DNA of 64,000 nt from Acanthosepion esculentum (GCA_964036315.1 OZ038485.1:79664460-79728459), one strand, 5' to 3'; shown: positions 1 to 10,899, counted from the stretch's first letter. Notes: generated by a model not told the origin, from the letters alone. Made by a program: numbers and translations.

Positions 1-59
1 CTGGGAATAAGACAGGTAGAGATGAAATAAGGGATGAAGCTATAACAGCTCCTGAGCGT

Positions 60-915
60 TATAGGAGGAAATTGAGGGGATTGCTGAACAGTTATCGGGA
101 GGTAATAGCCATTACTGATAAGGAACTGGGACAGACGGAGACAGTTGAAATGAAGATAAACACAGGTAATCACCCAACTATAGGACCCCAATCTACAAAA
201 GAATATTAGTAAAGGACGCAGTGAATGAATTGAGGGAATCAGGGATAATCGAAAGATCCAAATCTCCCATTAGTGAGTGTTGAAAAGAAGGATGAAGGGC
301 ATAGGTTTTGTGTGGATTTTCGTCAACTAAATGAAATTATGAAACCGCTGGCAGTGCTCCTCTTCTTGATTGATGATATTCTAGCTCTTTTAGGTAAGTC
401 TAAATGTTTTTCCACCTTGGATTTGAGGTCGGGATATTGGCAGGTAGCACTTAGCAAAAATGATAACAAAAAGACCACTTTTACCTGCCACATTGGTCTC
501 TTCAATTTTAGTGTTATGCCGTTTGGGTTTGTGCTAATGTCCATCTTATTGAATGGCACTGAAGCATTTGCCATGGCGTATCTAGATGACATCATGGTGC
601 TTTCAAAATCACCGAAGGAGCATTTTGAACATCTGCAGAAGTTGTTCGATAGGTTAATAGAACATGGATTGAAGTTAAAATTATCAAAGTGTCCGTTTAT
701 GAAAGAAGAGTACTTAGGAATTTATCATAAACAAAGAAGGAATAAAAACGGATTTAGACAAAGTAGAGGTTATAAGAGCCATGCCTGCACAGAAGACCGT
801 AAGAGAGATTAGGGGATTTATTGGAGCCATCGGATATTACCGGAGGTTCATACCAGCATTTAGTCGGCTAGCAGGCTCTCTAATAGCTCTAAGAAGCATG
901 CTAGGTTTAAGTGGA
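60..915 (+). pseudogene. pol: Gypsy reverse transcriptase, broken
   Basis: Translation gives the usual Gypsy RT landmarks: an N-terminal stretch ending in VNELRESGIIERSKSP (about 220-270), then VDFRQLNEI, STLDLRSGYWQVAL (first catalytic Asp kept), MPFGF, and the active-site box YLDDIMVLS near 577-605, which is intact. The thumb motif REIRGFIGAIGYYRRFIPAF follows at 803-858 in another frame. Between MPFGF and YLDD the usual NAPATFQ segment is shortened and altered. An in-frame stop near 207 and a frame change near 700-800 break the reading frame. In a live element this enzyme would copy the RNA genome into DNA in cytoplasmic particles. RT identity is secure; function is lost. Confidence 0.9.
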
Positions 916-1700
916 CCGAGGATTGTCAGCGTGCATTCGAGACTCTAAAGGACCAGCTGACAGCTGTACCCCTGTTGGCCTACCCAAACCTGAGTAAGCC
1001 CATGGTGCTGTACACCGGTGCTAGCGAAATGCATCGGGGCGGTTCTGATACACCCATGTCCCGATAAGGATGGACCAGTACCGGGTGTGCCTGAGGAAGT
1101 GCCGATCTATTTTCTGTCTCATCCGCTCTCCGAGACTCTGCAAAGGTAGCCAGTAATAGAAAAAGAGGCGTTCACCATTCTGTATGCTGTGCAGAAAGTA
1201 GATTATTATTTGAGTGGATCTATCTTTACCATTAAAACAGACCACCAACCCCTCAAATATTTGTTAGAGGCGGAGTGGACGAATAAGAAGATACAACAGT
1301 GGGCATTGAAGTTAAGTGGGTATAACTGCAGAATAGAATATTTGGCAGGGAAGGATAATACCTGTGCTGACATGTTATCGAGAATTCCGAGACAATTAGA
1401 GACTGAATCTGTCAGGTTGGAGCCGGGTGTGGATGATAAAGCATTTCAAATTAATGTGATCAATTCACAGGCGTTGAAGGAGAGACTTGTTTGGGAAGAT
1501 CAGGAAACGAGTGAAACGGGGATTGTTAGCGACCCCCACTGGAGAGATATTATTAGGAAAGACCAAGAGGATAGCGAGATAGCAACTATCAGGTCCAGGG
1601 TAGAGGCAGAGCGTACCTCCAAATATATGGTGCACGATGGAATGTTGTATTACTTTTTAGGAAGAGATGAGGAAGTAAGTTTAAAAAATGGCGATACCTG
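916..1700 (+). pseudogene. pol: Gypsy RNase H and linker region, broken
   Basis: The connection segment (FETLKDQL around 937-960) leads into RNase H. At about 1009-1025 the expected acidic motif reads YTGAS, where family members have an Asp in place of the Gly, so a catalytic residue appears lost. A later, longer open stretch (1189-1701) carries IKTDHQPLKYLL, QWALKLSGYNCRIEY and GKDNTCADMLSR, the standard 3' half of Gypsy RNase H with its last acidic residues present. The two halves are in different frames. The remainder up to 1700 is the variable linker preceding the integrase zinc-binding region. Known role of the family: digestion of the RNA strand during reverse transcription. Confidence 0.85.
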
Positions 1701-3080
1701 AGAAGTTGAGATCTGAAATTCTAGACCAGTACCATTGGAGGTTAGGACACCTGGGAATTGATAAGACGTATGGATTAATAATGAGAAATTGCTACTGGCC
1801 TAAGTTGTTTAATGATGTTGCGAACCATGTAAAAAATGTGTAACGTGCCAAGTACAGAGTCGAAGGAGTAGGGTTGCCCCAGTATTAGAAACGGATGTTC
1901 CGAATTATCCATTTCAGAAAGTAAGCATGGATATTTCTGGGCCTATGGATGAACACATAGAGGTAAACTTTACATAGTGAGTTTTGTTGACTGGCTGACA
2001 AATTGTCCTGAAGCATTTGCCATACCGGATAAGAAGGCACGAACGGTGTCAGATATAATACTGAACGAAATATTCCCTAGGTATGGGGCCCCCGAACAGT
2101 TGGTTACCGATAATGGATCGGAGAATATGAATGAGATTATGAGAGAGACTTTGGGAGAATTAAACATACAACACATAACCACCTCTCCAAATCACCCCCA
2201 AAGTAACGCTAAGGTAGAGAGATTTCATAAGAGCCTCGCTGATGTGTTAGCTAAGCTAACAGGGGATAGATAATAGGGAAAATTGGGATTTATTCGTAAC
2301 TGAAGCGTTAGCAGCTGAGAGATTCTCGATGAACGAGATGACAAAATTTTCCCCTTATTACTTGATATATGGTAGGGATGTCGTCTTACCTATAGACAAT
2401 CTGTTACGACCTTGAAGGAAGTATTTGGGAGAAGATCATCACCAAATAGTTTTAGAACACCAGCATAAAATTTTTACGCAGGTGAGGAGGAGGATTCAAT
2501 GAGCCCAGAAAAGGCGAAACGATAAGGTAAATAAAAATAGATCCAGATAGGTGATCCAGTGTATTATAAGATACACCTGCGAGAAGGTAAATTGGACCAG
2601 AGATGGAGTCCATACTATAGGATCGTGGAGCACACGGGTCCGGTTTCTTTTGTGATCTGGGACCAATTGACCGGACAGGTAAAGAGAGTGCATGCGAATG
2701 ATATAAAGCTAGTTGAAATAGGAGAATGGAAAGGAGCCGAAACAGAAACTCAACAGAAAAAGCTGAGGAAAACTACGTTGGTAGAACCTGAAGGTTTAGA
2801 GACTGAGAGTGAAAGTGAAGGGAGTGAGGAGATTGAAATTAGCCCAACTACCCTTCGAAGGCTGAGGGAGGTAAATCGGACCCAGGGGGACATTCCCAGG
2901 AAGCAGGGATTGAGCCTAAACTTAGAGAAGAAGAAGAACTGAGTGAATGGGAAGAAGAGGATGAAATTCCGTTAGATCAATTGCAGAGTATGTTGCGGCC
3001 TGAAAAAGCACCTAGTGTTATTGAGGAATTACCACTAAAACTGGGATTAAGGGGGCTGCAGACCGAGCCCAAAGATTAAG
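1701..3080 (+). pseudogene. pol: Gypsy integrase with GPY/F-like C-terminus, broken
   Basis: The zinc-binding part is recognisable at about 1725-1860 (YHWRLGHLGIDKTYG, then CVTCQVQSRR after a frame break). The catalytic core follows: VSMDISGP near 1921 (first Asp), VTDNGSEN near 2103 (second Asp) and NHPQSNAKVERFHKSL near 2190-2235 (Glu), so the DDE residues are all present. After a stop near 2271 the sequence continues through a region resembling FSPYYLIYGRDVVLPIDN, then a C-terminal module (2559-2942, RWSPYYRIVEHTGPVSFVIW) and an acidic tail ending at a stop near 3079. The enzyme would insert element DNA into the host genome. Several stops and shifts make it inactive. Confidence 0.88.
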
Positions 3081-3302
3081 TGAAATCAGTACAGTGGCTG
3101 TGGTGAATGAGTGACGGTCTGGGACTAACTGTGCATTTATCATCTGTGCTGGGGAACTGTGTGGACGGGCCCCATGCATGCACGGCGCTGGTGGTGGTGT
3201 GGGTCGGTGCTTGAGGTATCGCTCTAAGATGTAACCATCCGATAAAAAACAATAAGAGAATGATTGAGTAAGACGAATTATTCTCTCCATCTCCTTGCGG
3301 AC

Positions 3303-5266
3303 ATGGACGAGAGGAGGCTCGTGGTACTGACGATGCTAGTTGTGGTAGCTAATACCTGGGAACACAGTGAGAATACTACATTTAAGAAGACTAGCGAAGT
3401 GATTATAAACTAGATCAAAGTGGTTGATAACTTTGGTGATAGACCTGCAGATGTATGAGAAATTACTGGGTCAGTTGAAGACCGAAGTGGACAAACTAGA
3501 TACAACCAGGACACAAGTCGCCTGAGAATATTTACAGACTTCCTAATACCACAGTATATTATACCCCTTAGCTCAGGAATCCCTAATACTTGAGAGACAA
3601 TGGAAGGATATGAGTTATTATTTGAAAGGAATAAAATTTGTTATGGACCAGGCAAAAGAGGGCAGTATTACCTGCAATCGGAAAGGCATTAAGCGTGTTG
3701 TTTGGTACAGTCTCCGAAGGCGAAGTGAGAGTAATTAAGAGAAAATTAGAGGTGGTAGAACAGAGACAACAAGCAATGGCTCAGCCGATTAGAGAGAGCG
3801 TATCAATACTCAATGTTACTAGGCTGGAATAGAGGGAGTATCAATTGCTTGATTTCTCACCTACAGGTTTTTAGAAAACAAGTGATAAATGTAACCACCT
3901 CTGTAACAACCGAATTACAGAAATTAGAGTGGTTTTTGCAAAGGTATTTTCAATTATTAGCTATAATGAGTAAGGTACGTCAAACAAGTCACTATTTAAC
4001 GGTGTTGTTAGAGCATGTGAGAGCACAATTAGACATGCTGTCGCTGGGACACCTGTCTCCGAGTATAATAACTCCAGAACGATTAAGGGAAGTACTACTG
4101 GAGATACGAGCCAAATTACCCTATCATCTTAGATTACCTCTAGACCTCAACCAGCAGTTATGGAGGTTTTATAGTGCCTTGGGATGTACTACCTTGTTGG
4201 AAGTTGATAAATTGCTCGTGCTAATGTCGGTTCCATTACTGGAATGAGATAGTATCTTTGAAATTTATCAGGTGATGAATCTTCCCTATCCAGAACTAAG
4301 TCCGAAGATAGGAGCAGTGGCTATGTAGAAGGTAAAGACAGAATGTGTTGCCCTAAACCTAGCCAGGACAGAGTTTATGCTATTAACAAAAGGTGAAGCA
4401 GAAAAATGCAAGAATGATGCCTTAGGTATCTGTGGGTCCGTAAGTCTAATTTACGTGACAGGTAGTCATAATCTGTGTGTACTAGATTTATGTAAGAAAA
4501 ATAAGAAGGGAATTAGAGATCATTGTCAGGTAGAGGTGTTGGCTCGTGTGATGTTACCTAAAGCAACCAGAGTCTCTGACGGAATTTGGGCGGTGGCCAC
4601 ACAAGAAGAGATCGAATTATCTAAGGTGTGTGAAGAGAAGCCCACCACTACGATAAGAGTTATTCCCCCTTTGCTTTTTGTAGAGCTACCCATTGTTTAT
4701 GGAGCTTATGGTCCATCTATCTCTTTACCTCCCTACTACCAAACAGAAGTGAAGTTTGAAGAGAATGAGGCTTTGTTAGAGCTGGTAGGAACGAATGCCA
4801 GTGGATGGACGGGATTGTAAGAGAGATTCCTAAGATGTCGCTAGAAAAGATGCCGGAGTTGTTAAGGTCAATCGATAAGATTGATCTTGGATGGTTGAAG
4901 TCGGAGTTAGATAAAATAGGTACGCCGAATTCGGGCTGGGGAGAGAATTTGGTTGCTATAATAACCTGGCCGACTGTTGTGGGAATTATACTAATGATAG
5001 TCGTTGCCTTGCTGGTTTGGTGGTGGTTGAAGAGGCGTGAGGTGTTGACGACCGGGCAGAATAAACTGGTACGGGAGTCCATGAGTGAAGGAGGGATTCC
5101 AGTTAGTGCATTTTACCAAGGTAGGTCCAACCCGAGTGCATTGGGACCCCTAACTAATATTGAAGAAGATTCCACGATTGTCGTGGAAGGACCTGAACCA
5201 AGAAAAGATTCGACAAAGCCTGTTGTGAAGGCGAGACAAAATCGGAGGGATAGATTTACGAAATAA
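3303..5266 (+). pseudogene. env: Envelope-like (F-type fusion glycoprotein) gene of Gypsy element, broken
   Basis: An ATG at 3303 opens a hydrophobic signal-peptide-like start (MDERRLVVLTMLVVVANT) but hits an in-frame TAG at 3411. Open segments at 3638-3832, 3813-4247, 4377-4820 and 4805-5266 together span about 650 codons, the normal size for this class. At about 3647-3660 a basic RQKR site is followed by a hydrophobic, glycine-containing stretch, the arrangement of a furin site and fusion peptide in baculovirus-F/errantivirus envelopes. A Leu-rich helical region (3890-4250), a Cys-bearing ectodomain part (4400-4640) and a single membrane span with a basic stop-transfer (about 4960-5040) follow. 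Class assignment rests on architecture, not on a database match. At least one stop and several frame changes inactivate it. Confidence 0.72.
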
Positions 5267-5330
5267 ATCGAATTTTTTTTAAATTTTTAGTAATGAGACT
5301 GAAATAATTGGTAAGGAGTGTTGTGAACTT

Positions 5331-5600
5331 CAAGAAAAAAAAAGAAAAAATGAAAGAACACTCGAACTAGTGAACTATGTGAAAAGGTTCTACTGTACGA
5401 GATTACCAAAACAGTGAAATTTAACCGGAAGTTGCATGTACATATGCATCGTAAGGCCAATGAAAATGTAAATAGGCATAATGAGCCCTAAGAAGAACTG
5501 AGGACTCTACCTTTGCATGCTGGAAGAGACGTATGTTTAAGTAGCCCCTAGAAAGAAGCAAGTTGGACTGGGTTTTCTCATATTTTGTTGATAGGAAAGC
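5331..5600 (+). repeat. Polypurine tract and probable partial 3' LTR of the env-bearing element
   Basis: A run of A and G at 5331-5349 sits just after the envelope stop and is followed by TGAAAGAACAC, which fits a polypurine primer next to an LTR starting with TG. The next 250 bases are non-coding and end near a TATAAAA at about 5601, where the 91-bp minisatellite begins. Without the 5' LTR in the window the LTR cannot be confirmed by comparison. Confidence 0.5.
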
Positions 5601-5604
5601 TATA

Positions 5605-6091
5605 AAAATGCATAGGACATAATATATCAGTTTCAAAACAAATGAATCTAAAAATGCTTGTAAAATGTCACTGTTTTCCTCGGATAGTATCTGTTAAAAT
5701 GCATATGAGAAAATATTCCATTTTGAAAAGGAATGAATCTAAAAATACTTGTAAAAATATCATTTCTTTCCTCGGTCAGGACTTGTTAAAAACGTATATG
5801 TGGAAATATTTCAGTTTCAAAACAAATGAATCTAACAGTCATTATAAAATTGTCAATGTTTTACTCGGTCAGAAGTTGTTAAAATGAGAAATTATTTCAG
5901 TCTCAAAACAAATGAATCTGAAAGTCATTGTAAAAATTTCACTGTTTTCCTAGATCAAAAGTTGTTAAAAAACGCATATGAGAAAATAGTTCAGTTTCAG
6001 AATGAATTTATCTAAAAGTCATTGTAAGAAATATCACCGTTTTTCTCGGTCAGATGTAGTTGAAAATGGATATAAGAAAATATTCAGTTTC
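5605..6091. repeat. 91-bp minisatellite, left block
   Basis: About five imperfect copies of a roughly 91-bp unit are visible from landmarks such as atgcatatgagaaaatattt and caaaacaaatgaatct recurring at about 5635, 5727, 5817 and 5906. Each unit ends with a segment like cactgttttcctcggtcag. The block is interrupted at 6092 by a Gypsy element and resumes at 10900. Short open frames inside it are by-products of the repeat and differ between units. Confidence 0.9.
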
Positions 6092-6327
6092 TGCTATAGT
6101 CCAAGGTTATGACAGGAAGAACAACACGAACACAAGAGTAGAAATAACAAAGATATATTACACAGAATAATACAAGATGTTGAAGATGTTAGTATGACTG
6201 TCTGTCTGGTTTGGAATGATTTGGTTTGGTTCGACTCGAATCCGTCTCGTCCCTCTCTCTTGAGAGGCTCACTATTCATAGTATCAGTAAGAGTTCAATC
6301 TGTCGTTATAGGTAAGGTCCCATAACA
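6092..6327 (-). repeat. 3' LTR of the minus-strand Gypsy element
   Basis: This 236-bp stretch aligns along its whole length with 10659-10899. The plus-strand ends are tgctatag and cataaca, an imperfect version of the TGTTATG/CATAACA inverted ends. Just inside it (6327-6340) lies cccccctccc, which on the minus strand is a G-rich polypurine tract directly before the LTR, as expected for second-strand priming. Confidence 0.92.
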
Positions 6328-6360
6328 CCCCCTCCCAAAGCTTTTACCCCGTAGGGATCT

Positions 6361-7679
6361 TTAATATTTTTTCCTCTTCGGATTAATCATCAAAGGCTCT
6401 GTAAATTTTCTTTTTCTGCTTGATTTCCGCAGTTCTGAAATTGCTTGAGGCCTTTGCATACTGAATGTGTCAAATATTGTGTCCATCACTTCATCCTCTT
6501 CCTGAGGTAGACCGTTAGAATCCTCTAACAGCCTCTTTCTGGTCTGATTTAAGTGCCTTTTATGCAAGAACTTCGGACCTGAATTGTGTAAATCACATTC
6601 CCAATTCGTTTCTCTATTGTACCTGGATCCCAATAGGATGGATTGTTTTTGAACATTTAAAAAAAACTTTCCCCCCACCTGGATTAATTCTTTTTTGTAC
6701 AAACGACGTTGATTGCTTTGTCTGTTTTGGCAGTAATTTGTCGAATACCGATTTAAGTTTTCGGGCGAACATCGCTTCCGCGGGTGATAATGCCGATGGT
6801 GTAGTACTGTTCGGTGTAATTCTATACACTTGCAAGAATTGTTGTAAAGACCTTTTCTGTTGGTACGTCATAAGCTTTCCTTAGTGCTCTTTTTAATGTA
6901 TCTAAAAACCTCTCCGCTTGCGCGTTTGATCTTAGGTGATATGGCGGGGATTTGATGTGTTTCACCTGAAACGTTTCACAACATTCTTGAAAATCCGCAG
7001 ATGTAAATTGTGTCCCATTATCGGTGACTAGACAATCAACCACTCCGAAACGAGCAAACAGCTCGTGAAGGCAATTTATTGTGGTCTCGGAAGTAGGTTT
7101 TCTACAACGAAATACTTCTGGCCATTTGCTGTAACTGTCTACTACAATCAAGTAGAAAAAAACATCTAATGGACCTGCGAAATCTACATGGATTCTCGAC
7201 CACGGTCGATCTGTCTTAGGCCATGGTTTATGGATAATCGGAGGTGCCATGGCTTCTAAGGAACAGCCCTCGCATTTTTCCACCATATGTATAATATCTT
7301 GATCCATGTTTCGCCAGTACACGTAACTTCGCAGTAAGGATTTCATTCGATTCTTTCCTGGGTGGCCCATGTGAAAATCCTTGAGGATTCGCCTTTGTAG
7401 CGTTTTCGGGATTTCTCCTCTTTCATTATATAGCAGAACATTGCCACATAACGAAAACCAGTCTGATATATGTTTATCTTTTCCTACAATTTTTGTTTTC
7501 GTTTCCTTTATAAATTCGTCATTCATTGCTTCGTTTCTTATTTCCTGTAATGTGGCGGGGAGGTTTTGAATTGTACTGCATAATGATGTTCTAATATCTT
7601 CCAATGGCTCTGTTTTCTTTGGTATTATTCTCGAAAGACCATCTGCATGCCCGATTTTCAATGATGAAAGATACTCCAA
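6361..7679 (-). pseudogene. pol: Gypsy integrase and C-terminal tail
   Basis: This is the longest surviving frame of the element (6822-7679, minus). It holds the HHCC zinc-binding region (DFHMGHPGKNRMKSLL, then EKCEGC), and the catalytic core with IHVDFAGP, VTDNGTQF and RSNAQAERF, so all three DDE residues are intact. A frame change near 6860 leads to FLQVYRITPNSTTPSALSP and MFARKLKS, the normal continuation, and a further piece runs to a stop at 6361, next to the polypurine tract. The core is the best-preserved part of the element, but the C-terminal breaks would prevent a complete enzyme. Confidence 0.92.
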
Positions 7680-7709
7680 TTTAAAGTTATAGTTTAATAA
7701 AATAATTCT

Positions 7710-8121
7710 TCATCTTAGCAATCTATTAGCAGTGTAGACAGGTAGAACTTTCTTTGATCTAAATATTGTCAATAACGGCATGTGGTTTGTCTGTAAGGTG
7801 AAAAATCTACAGTAAATATATCTGTGGAATCTCGTAACCGCAAAAATAATCCCCAGCGCTTCTTTTTCGATTTGCGAGTAATTTTGTTCGGCTTGGTAGC
7901 AACGTTCTTGACGCATGCGCTATGGGTTTTAGTGTCCCATCCGGCATTTTATGAAGTATACATGCCACAACACCATAGGCACTCGCGTCACTCGCGACTA
8001 TTATTTCCAATTTTGGCTCATAATGCGCTAAAAATAAATCTGCTGTTAGAGTCTTAATGATTTTTTCGAAAGTTTTCTGCCATTCATATGACCATTCCCA
8101 TACCTTTTCCTTCTTCAACAA
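7710..8121 (-). pseudogene. pol: Gypsy RNase H, frameshifted
   Basis: On the minus strand, 8121-7807 carries FLAHYEPKLEIIVASDASAYG (first catalytic Asp kept), then [12 protein letters not shown]. After a frame change the second half (7916-7710) reads [20 protein letters not shown] and [13 protein letters not shown]. In the family the latter is TDHKPL, so another acidic residue (Asp to Asn) is changed. The domain links RT to integrase. Confidence 0.9.
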
Positions 8122-8179
8122 TTCTTTGGGGGTGCGCGTAATTTGTGCATGTTAGGAATAAATTCTTGATAACTATTTA

Positions 8180-9030
8180 CTAAACCCAAGAAGCTTTGTA
8201 ATTCGGCTAAATTTTTTGGAGCCGGCATTTTTTTTATTGACGTGGCTCTTTCTGGGTCTGGTCTTCTTACTTCTTCGTCAATAATATGGTCCAGATAGTT
8301 TATCTCCTTCAGAAAGAAGTCACATTTATTTTCCTTTACCTTAAAACCGTAGTTTTGTATCTGCCTGAAAACCTCTTGAACGTGTTCCCAGTGTTATTCA
8401 ATATTTTGCTATTTATCAGGATGTCAACAATGTATGCGATCATGAAATCCAGTCCGCCTAGCATAGTGTCCATTATTTGCTGAAATATCGCCGGCGCGAC
8501 CTTGATCCCGAATGGTAATCTCTGGAACTTATATAACCCTTTATGTGTGTTTATGCACAACAATCTCGAGCTTTCCTCATCTACTGGTACTTGTAGGTAT
8601 GCTTCGCTCAAGTGTATCTTTGAGAAAAACTTTCCTCCGTTCAATTTTGTGAAAACTTCCTCTGGACTAGGGAGAGGATAGTGATAGTCCTTAACTGCTG
8701 CATTCAATCCCGTCGAGAAATCAGCGCATACTCGTATCTCACCCGATTTCTTTTTCACGTAAACTGTAGGTGCGGCCCATTGACTGTATCCTACCTTTGT
8801 CAATATACTAGTTTTCACGAGTCTATCCAACTCTGTGTCTATTTTTCTAATGATGCGAAAGGTACATTTCTTTTCTTCTTGAAAATGAGTTGTACATTTT
8901 CTTTTAGTTCTATTTTTGCCGCCATTTTTTGACACCTCCCGAGGCCGGCTGAAAATACTTCGGGGAATCTCTCCTTTCATTTCTCCTTCAATTTATCTGC
9001 CTCAGTCGTTAGCTTTTCGACTTTTTGGCA
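8180..9030 (-). pseudogene. pol: Gypsy reverse transcriptase with mutated active site
   Basis: The minus-strand open stretch 8336-8980 contains ILTKVGYSQWAAPTVYVKKK, ADFSTGLNAAVKDYHYPLP, FSKIHLSEAYLQVPV, FQRLPFGIKVAPAIFQ and AYIVDILINS. Two key acidic residues are lost: the usual Asp in KIDLSEAY is His, and the first Asp of the Y-x-D-D box is Val. The fold is easily recognised from its length and motif order, but the enzyme could not polymerise. A frame change near 8390 separates it from the connection region that follows (about 8180-8300). Confidence 0.92.
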
Positions 9031-9076
9031 GAACGTATTTATCGGTAAATCCCAGAGGTCAAATTTCTGCATCCAG

Positions 9077-9319
9077 TCAGTTCCAAATAAATTTTCCGTA
9101 TTTTTTAGAACATACATATTTAATTTCTTTGTCATACTGTTGAAAGTCACATTTGTTGATAATCTCCCCCTCAAATTTGATTTTTCCTCCTTTTACCGAC
9201 CTGGCTATTTTATCTGTTCTCAACATGGTCGGTTTGTTTAATTTCTTCCACGTCTGTAAGCTAATAATGATTAAATCTGTTCCGGAATCTAATTGTAATC
9301 TGATTTTTTTGTTTAACAT
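9077..9319 (-). pseudogene. pol: Gypsy aspartic protease fragment
   Basis: The minus strand reads KIRLQLDSGTDLIIIS near 9305-9260: the D-S/T-G active-site triad of retropepsins followed by a hydrophobic strand. Further on come GGKIKFEGEI and KYVCSK. The position, between the gag zinc knuckle and RT, is right for the protease that would process Gag-Pol. The reading frame does not join cleanly to gag or to RT. Confidence 0.85.
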
Positions 9320-9399
9320 TTCTACTTGTATGTATTCTCGTATATTTATCCCGTCCGCTTGGTCAGTTCTAGTGGCTCTTACTTGGTTTTTGCTTTCTT

Positions 9400-10342
9400 T
9401 CTTAGTTCTACAATGCGAAACTTATATGTCCTACTTTATTGCACGACAGACAAGTCTTATAGCGGTATGTACAATCTTTGTACCAATGGAAATCCCACAG
9501 CGATAGCATGGACTGGGTGGTAGTTTCTTGTGAGATTTCATTTGACTTTTTGTAGTAAAATAATTTGTTTGGTTTGTTTTTGAGGAGAGAGAAAAACGTT
9601 TTTGTCATTGTACTTTCCGTATGTGAGCAACGCCAGACACTTCTATATCCTTCGAGTCTTTTTTTACGCTTATACATCTCTGAAAGTCCTCAGTCAATAT
9701 TTGTAGTGTCAATTCTGGTTCACTCTCAAGTTTTGTTAGAATTCTCCGTCTGATCTCCGCATCTTTTGTCGAAACCAGGCCTTGGACGAATATTAAACAT
9801 TTAAAATTGTCAGGGCTGAGTTCAGATAACTTAAACTCTCGCAATGTTTGTTTACTACGGAAGCGAATGTTATATAGTCTTCGCTATCCTTTTTTGTTAA
9901 ATTTAAACACTTCCACCTTTTGCGGAATAGTGAAGTGTTCGAACTTAATAATTCTGTTAAAAGTTTCACGGCTTCCTTGAATGTCAACTCGTTCGTTTTC
10001 TTGGATACGATGTTGTCTACGAATTTAGTGTATTCGCTTGACCCTAGTTTCCTCAGTAGTAGACGTACTTTTTTCGCGTCTGACCAATTCCCGCAATCAA
10101 ACTCATATGAATCTTCATATCTACTGAAGTAAGTCGCGAAGGTTTTGTCTTCGTTCGGTGCATAAGTGAAATCTTAGAGCTCCATATAGCATTTTGCGAG
10201 AATGCATTTCATTTCCAGAATTTTGGATGTTGGATTTGTAATTGTCTTTCTTCGAGCCTAGTCTGTCTTTCCTCATTTTTTTTTGTTGTTGCTCGAATTG
10301 CATTTTCATTAGTTCCAATATAGTTGCCTTAAAGCCTTCCAT
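9400..10342 (-). pseudogene. gag: Gypsy gag with zinc knuckle, frameshifted
   Basis: The likely start is the ATG at 10342 (MEGFKATILELMKMQFEQQQ), a charged coiled-coil-like N-terminus. Downstream pieces in changing frames include FKEAVKLLTELL (about 9987-9950), FKCLIFVQGL and SEPELTLQILTEDFQRC (about 9810-9690), all typical of the capsid region of compact Gypsy gags. Near 9455-9410 a CCHC zinc knuckle appears as CLSCNKVGH, but the last Cys is reached only in another frame, so a frameshift cuts the knuckle. Gag would package the RNA into particles. It is not translatable as one chain here. Confidence 0.82.
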
Positions 10343-10548
10343 GTTTACACCGTAATTTTGTGTATCTATTTTTCCTTTTTTCTCAGTCTTGACTTCAGGT
10401 GTTTGTCGCCTGTTGTTCTGGAACCTAAGTTCGAAAAACTTTTCTTGCGTAGAATTCGATTCAGTTTTGGCTGACAGGTAAAATTCGTGCCTTCGTTACC
10501 ACTGTTAAGGTTGTCGAAAAAAAATCTTTTTTTTATCTTCACGTACAA

Positions 10549-10664
10549 CTTGTTTTTTCAATATCCTCGTCGACACTGTTATGGACGACCGATAGTAAAA
10601 AGTTTTTTTTTAGATTCTCCGTGTAGAACTTCGTTTCTTCAATATCCTCGTCGCCACTGTTATG
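10549..10664 (-). repeat. Duplicated primer-site/LTR-edge segment
   Basis: A segment containing caatatcctcgtcg and actgttatg occurs twice, 81 bp apart (10560 and 10641), with similar sequence for about 60 bp. The inner copy therefore carries a second LTR-start-like tgttatg at about 10577. One copy reads gtcgacactg, the other gtcgccactg. This looks like a tandem duplication across the LTR/leader junction of this element or its parent. Confidence 0.75.
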
Positions 10665-10899
10665 ATCCAAAGTTAGGACCAAGGAAGAACAAGACGAACA
10701 CAAGAGTAGAAATAACAAAGATATATTACACAGAATAATAATACAAGATGTGGAAGGTGTTAGTATGACTGTCAGTCTGGTTTGGAGTGAAATACTATTG
10801 GCTCGACTCGATTCCGTCTCGTCCTTCTCTCTTGAGAGCCGCAGTATTCATAGTGTAAGGAAGAGTTCACTCTGTCGTTATAGGTAAATTCCCATAATA
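10659..10899 (-). repeat. 5' LTR of the minus-strand Gypsy element
   Basis: This 241-bp LTR starts with tgttatg and ends with cataata on the plus strand. It is followed at once by the target duplication gtttc. Adjacent to its inner edge, the minus strand reads TGGCGACGAGGATATT, a sequence typically found next to the 5' LTR in this kind of Gypsy element and probably containing the primer-binding site. Confidence 0.92.

Larger units (their letters stand above)
1..5600 (+). mobile_element. Gypsy-type LTR retroelement with envelope gene, 5' part outside window
   Basis: The order read on the plus strand is reverse transcriptase, RNase H, integrase with an acidic C-terminal tail, envelope-like gene, a purine-rich tract and the start of a probable 3' LTR. 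That is the layout of Ty3/Gypsy elements that have gained an env (errantivirus-like). Gag, protease and the 5' LTR would lie left of base 1. Every gene is interrupted by stops or frame changes, so this is an old, non-autonomous copy. The right limit is uncertain because probable LTR sequence passes into a 91-bp minisatellite near 5600 without a clear terminal CA or target duplication. Confidence 0.85.
6092..10899 (-). mobile_element. Full-length but dead Gypsy LTR retrotransposon inserted in the minisatellite
   Basis: Two LTRs bound the element (6092-6327 and 10659-10899), and the 5-bp word gtttc occurs on both sides (6087-6091 and 10900-10904) as the target duplication. On the minus strand the order is gag, zinc knuckle, protease, RT, RNase H, integrase; there is no env. 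Total length about 4.8 kb is normal for compact Gypsy elements. The two LTRs differ at roughly 30-35 of about 240 positions by eye plus small indels, so the insertion is old. Coding regions carry frameshifts and lost catalytic residues. Confidence 0.93.
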
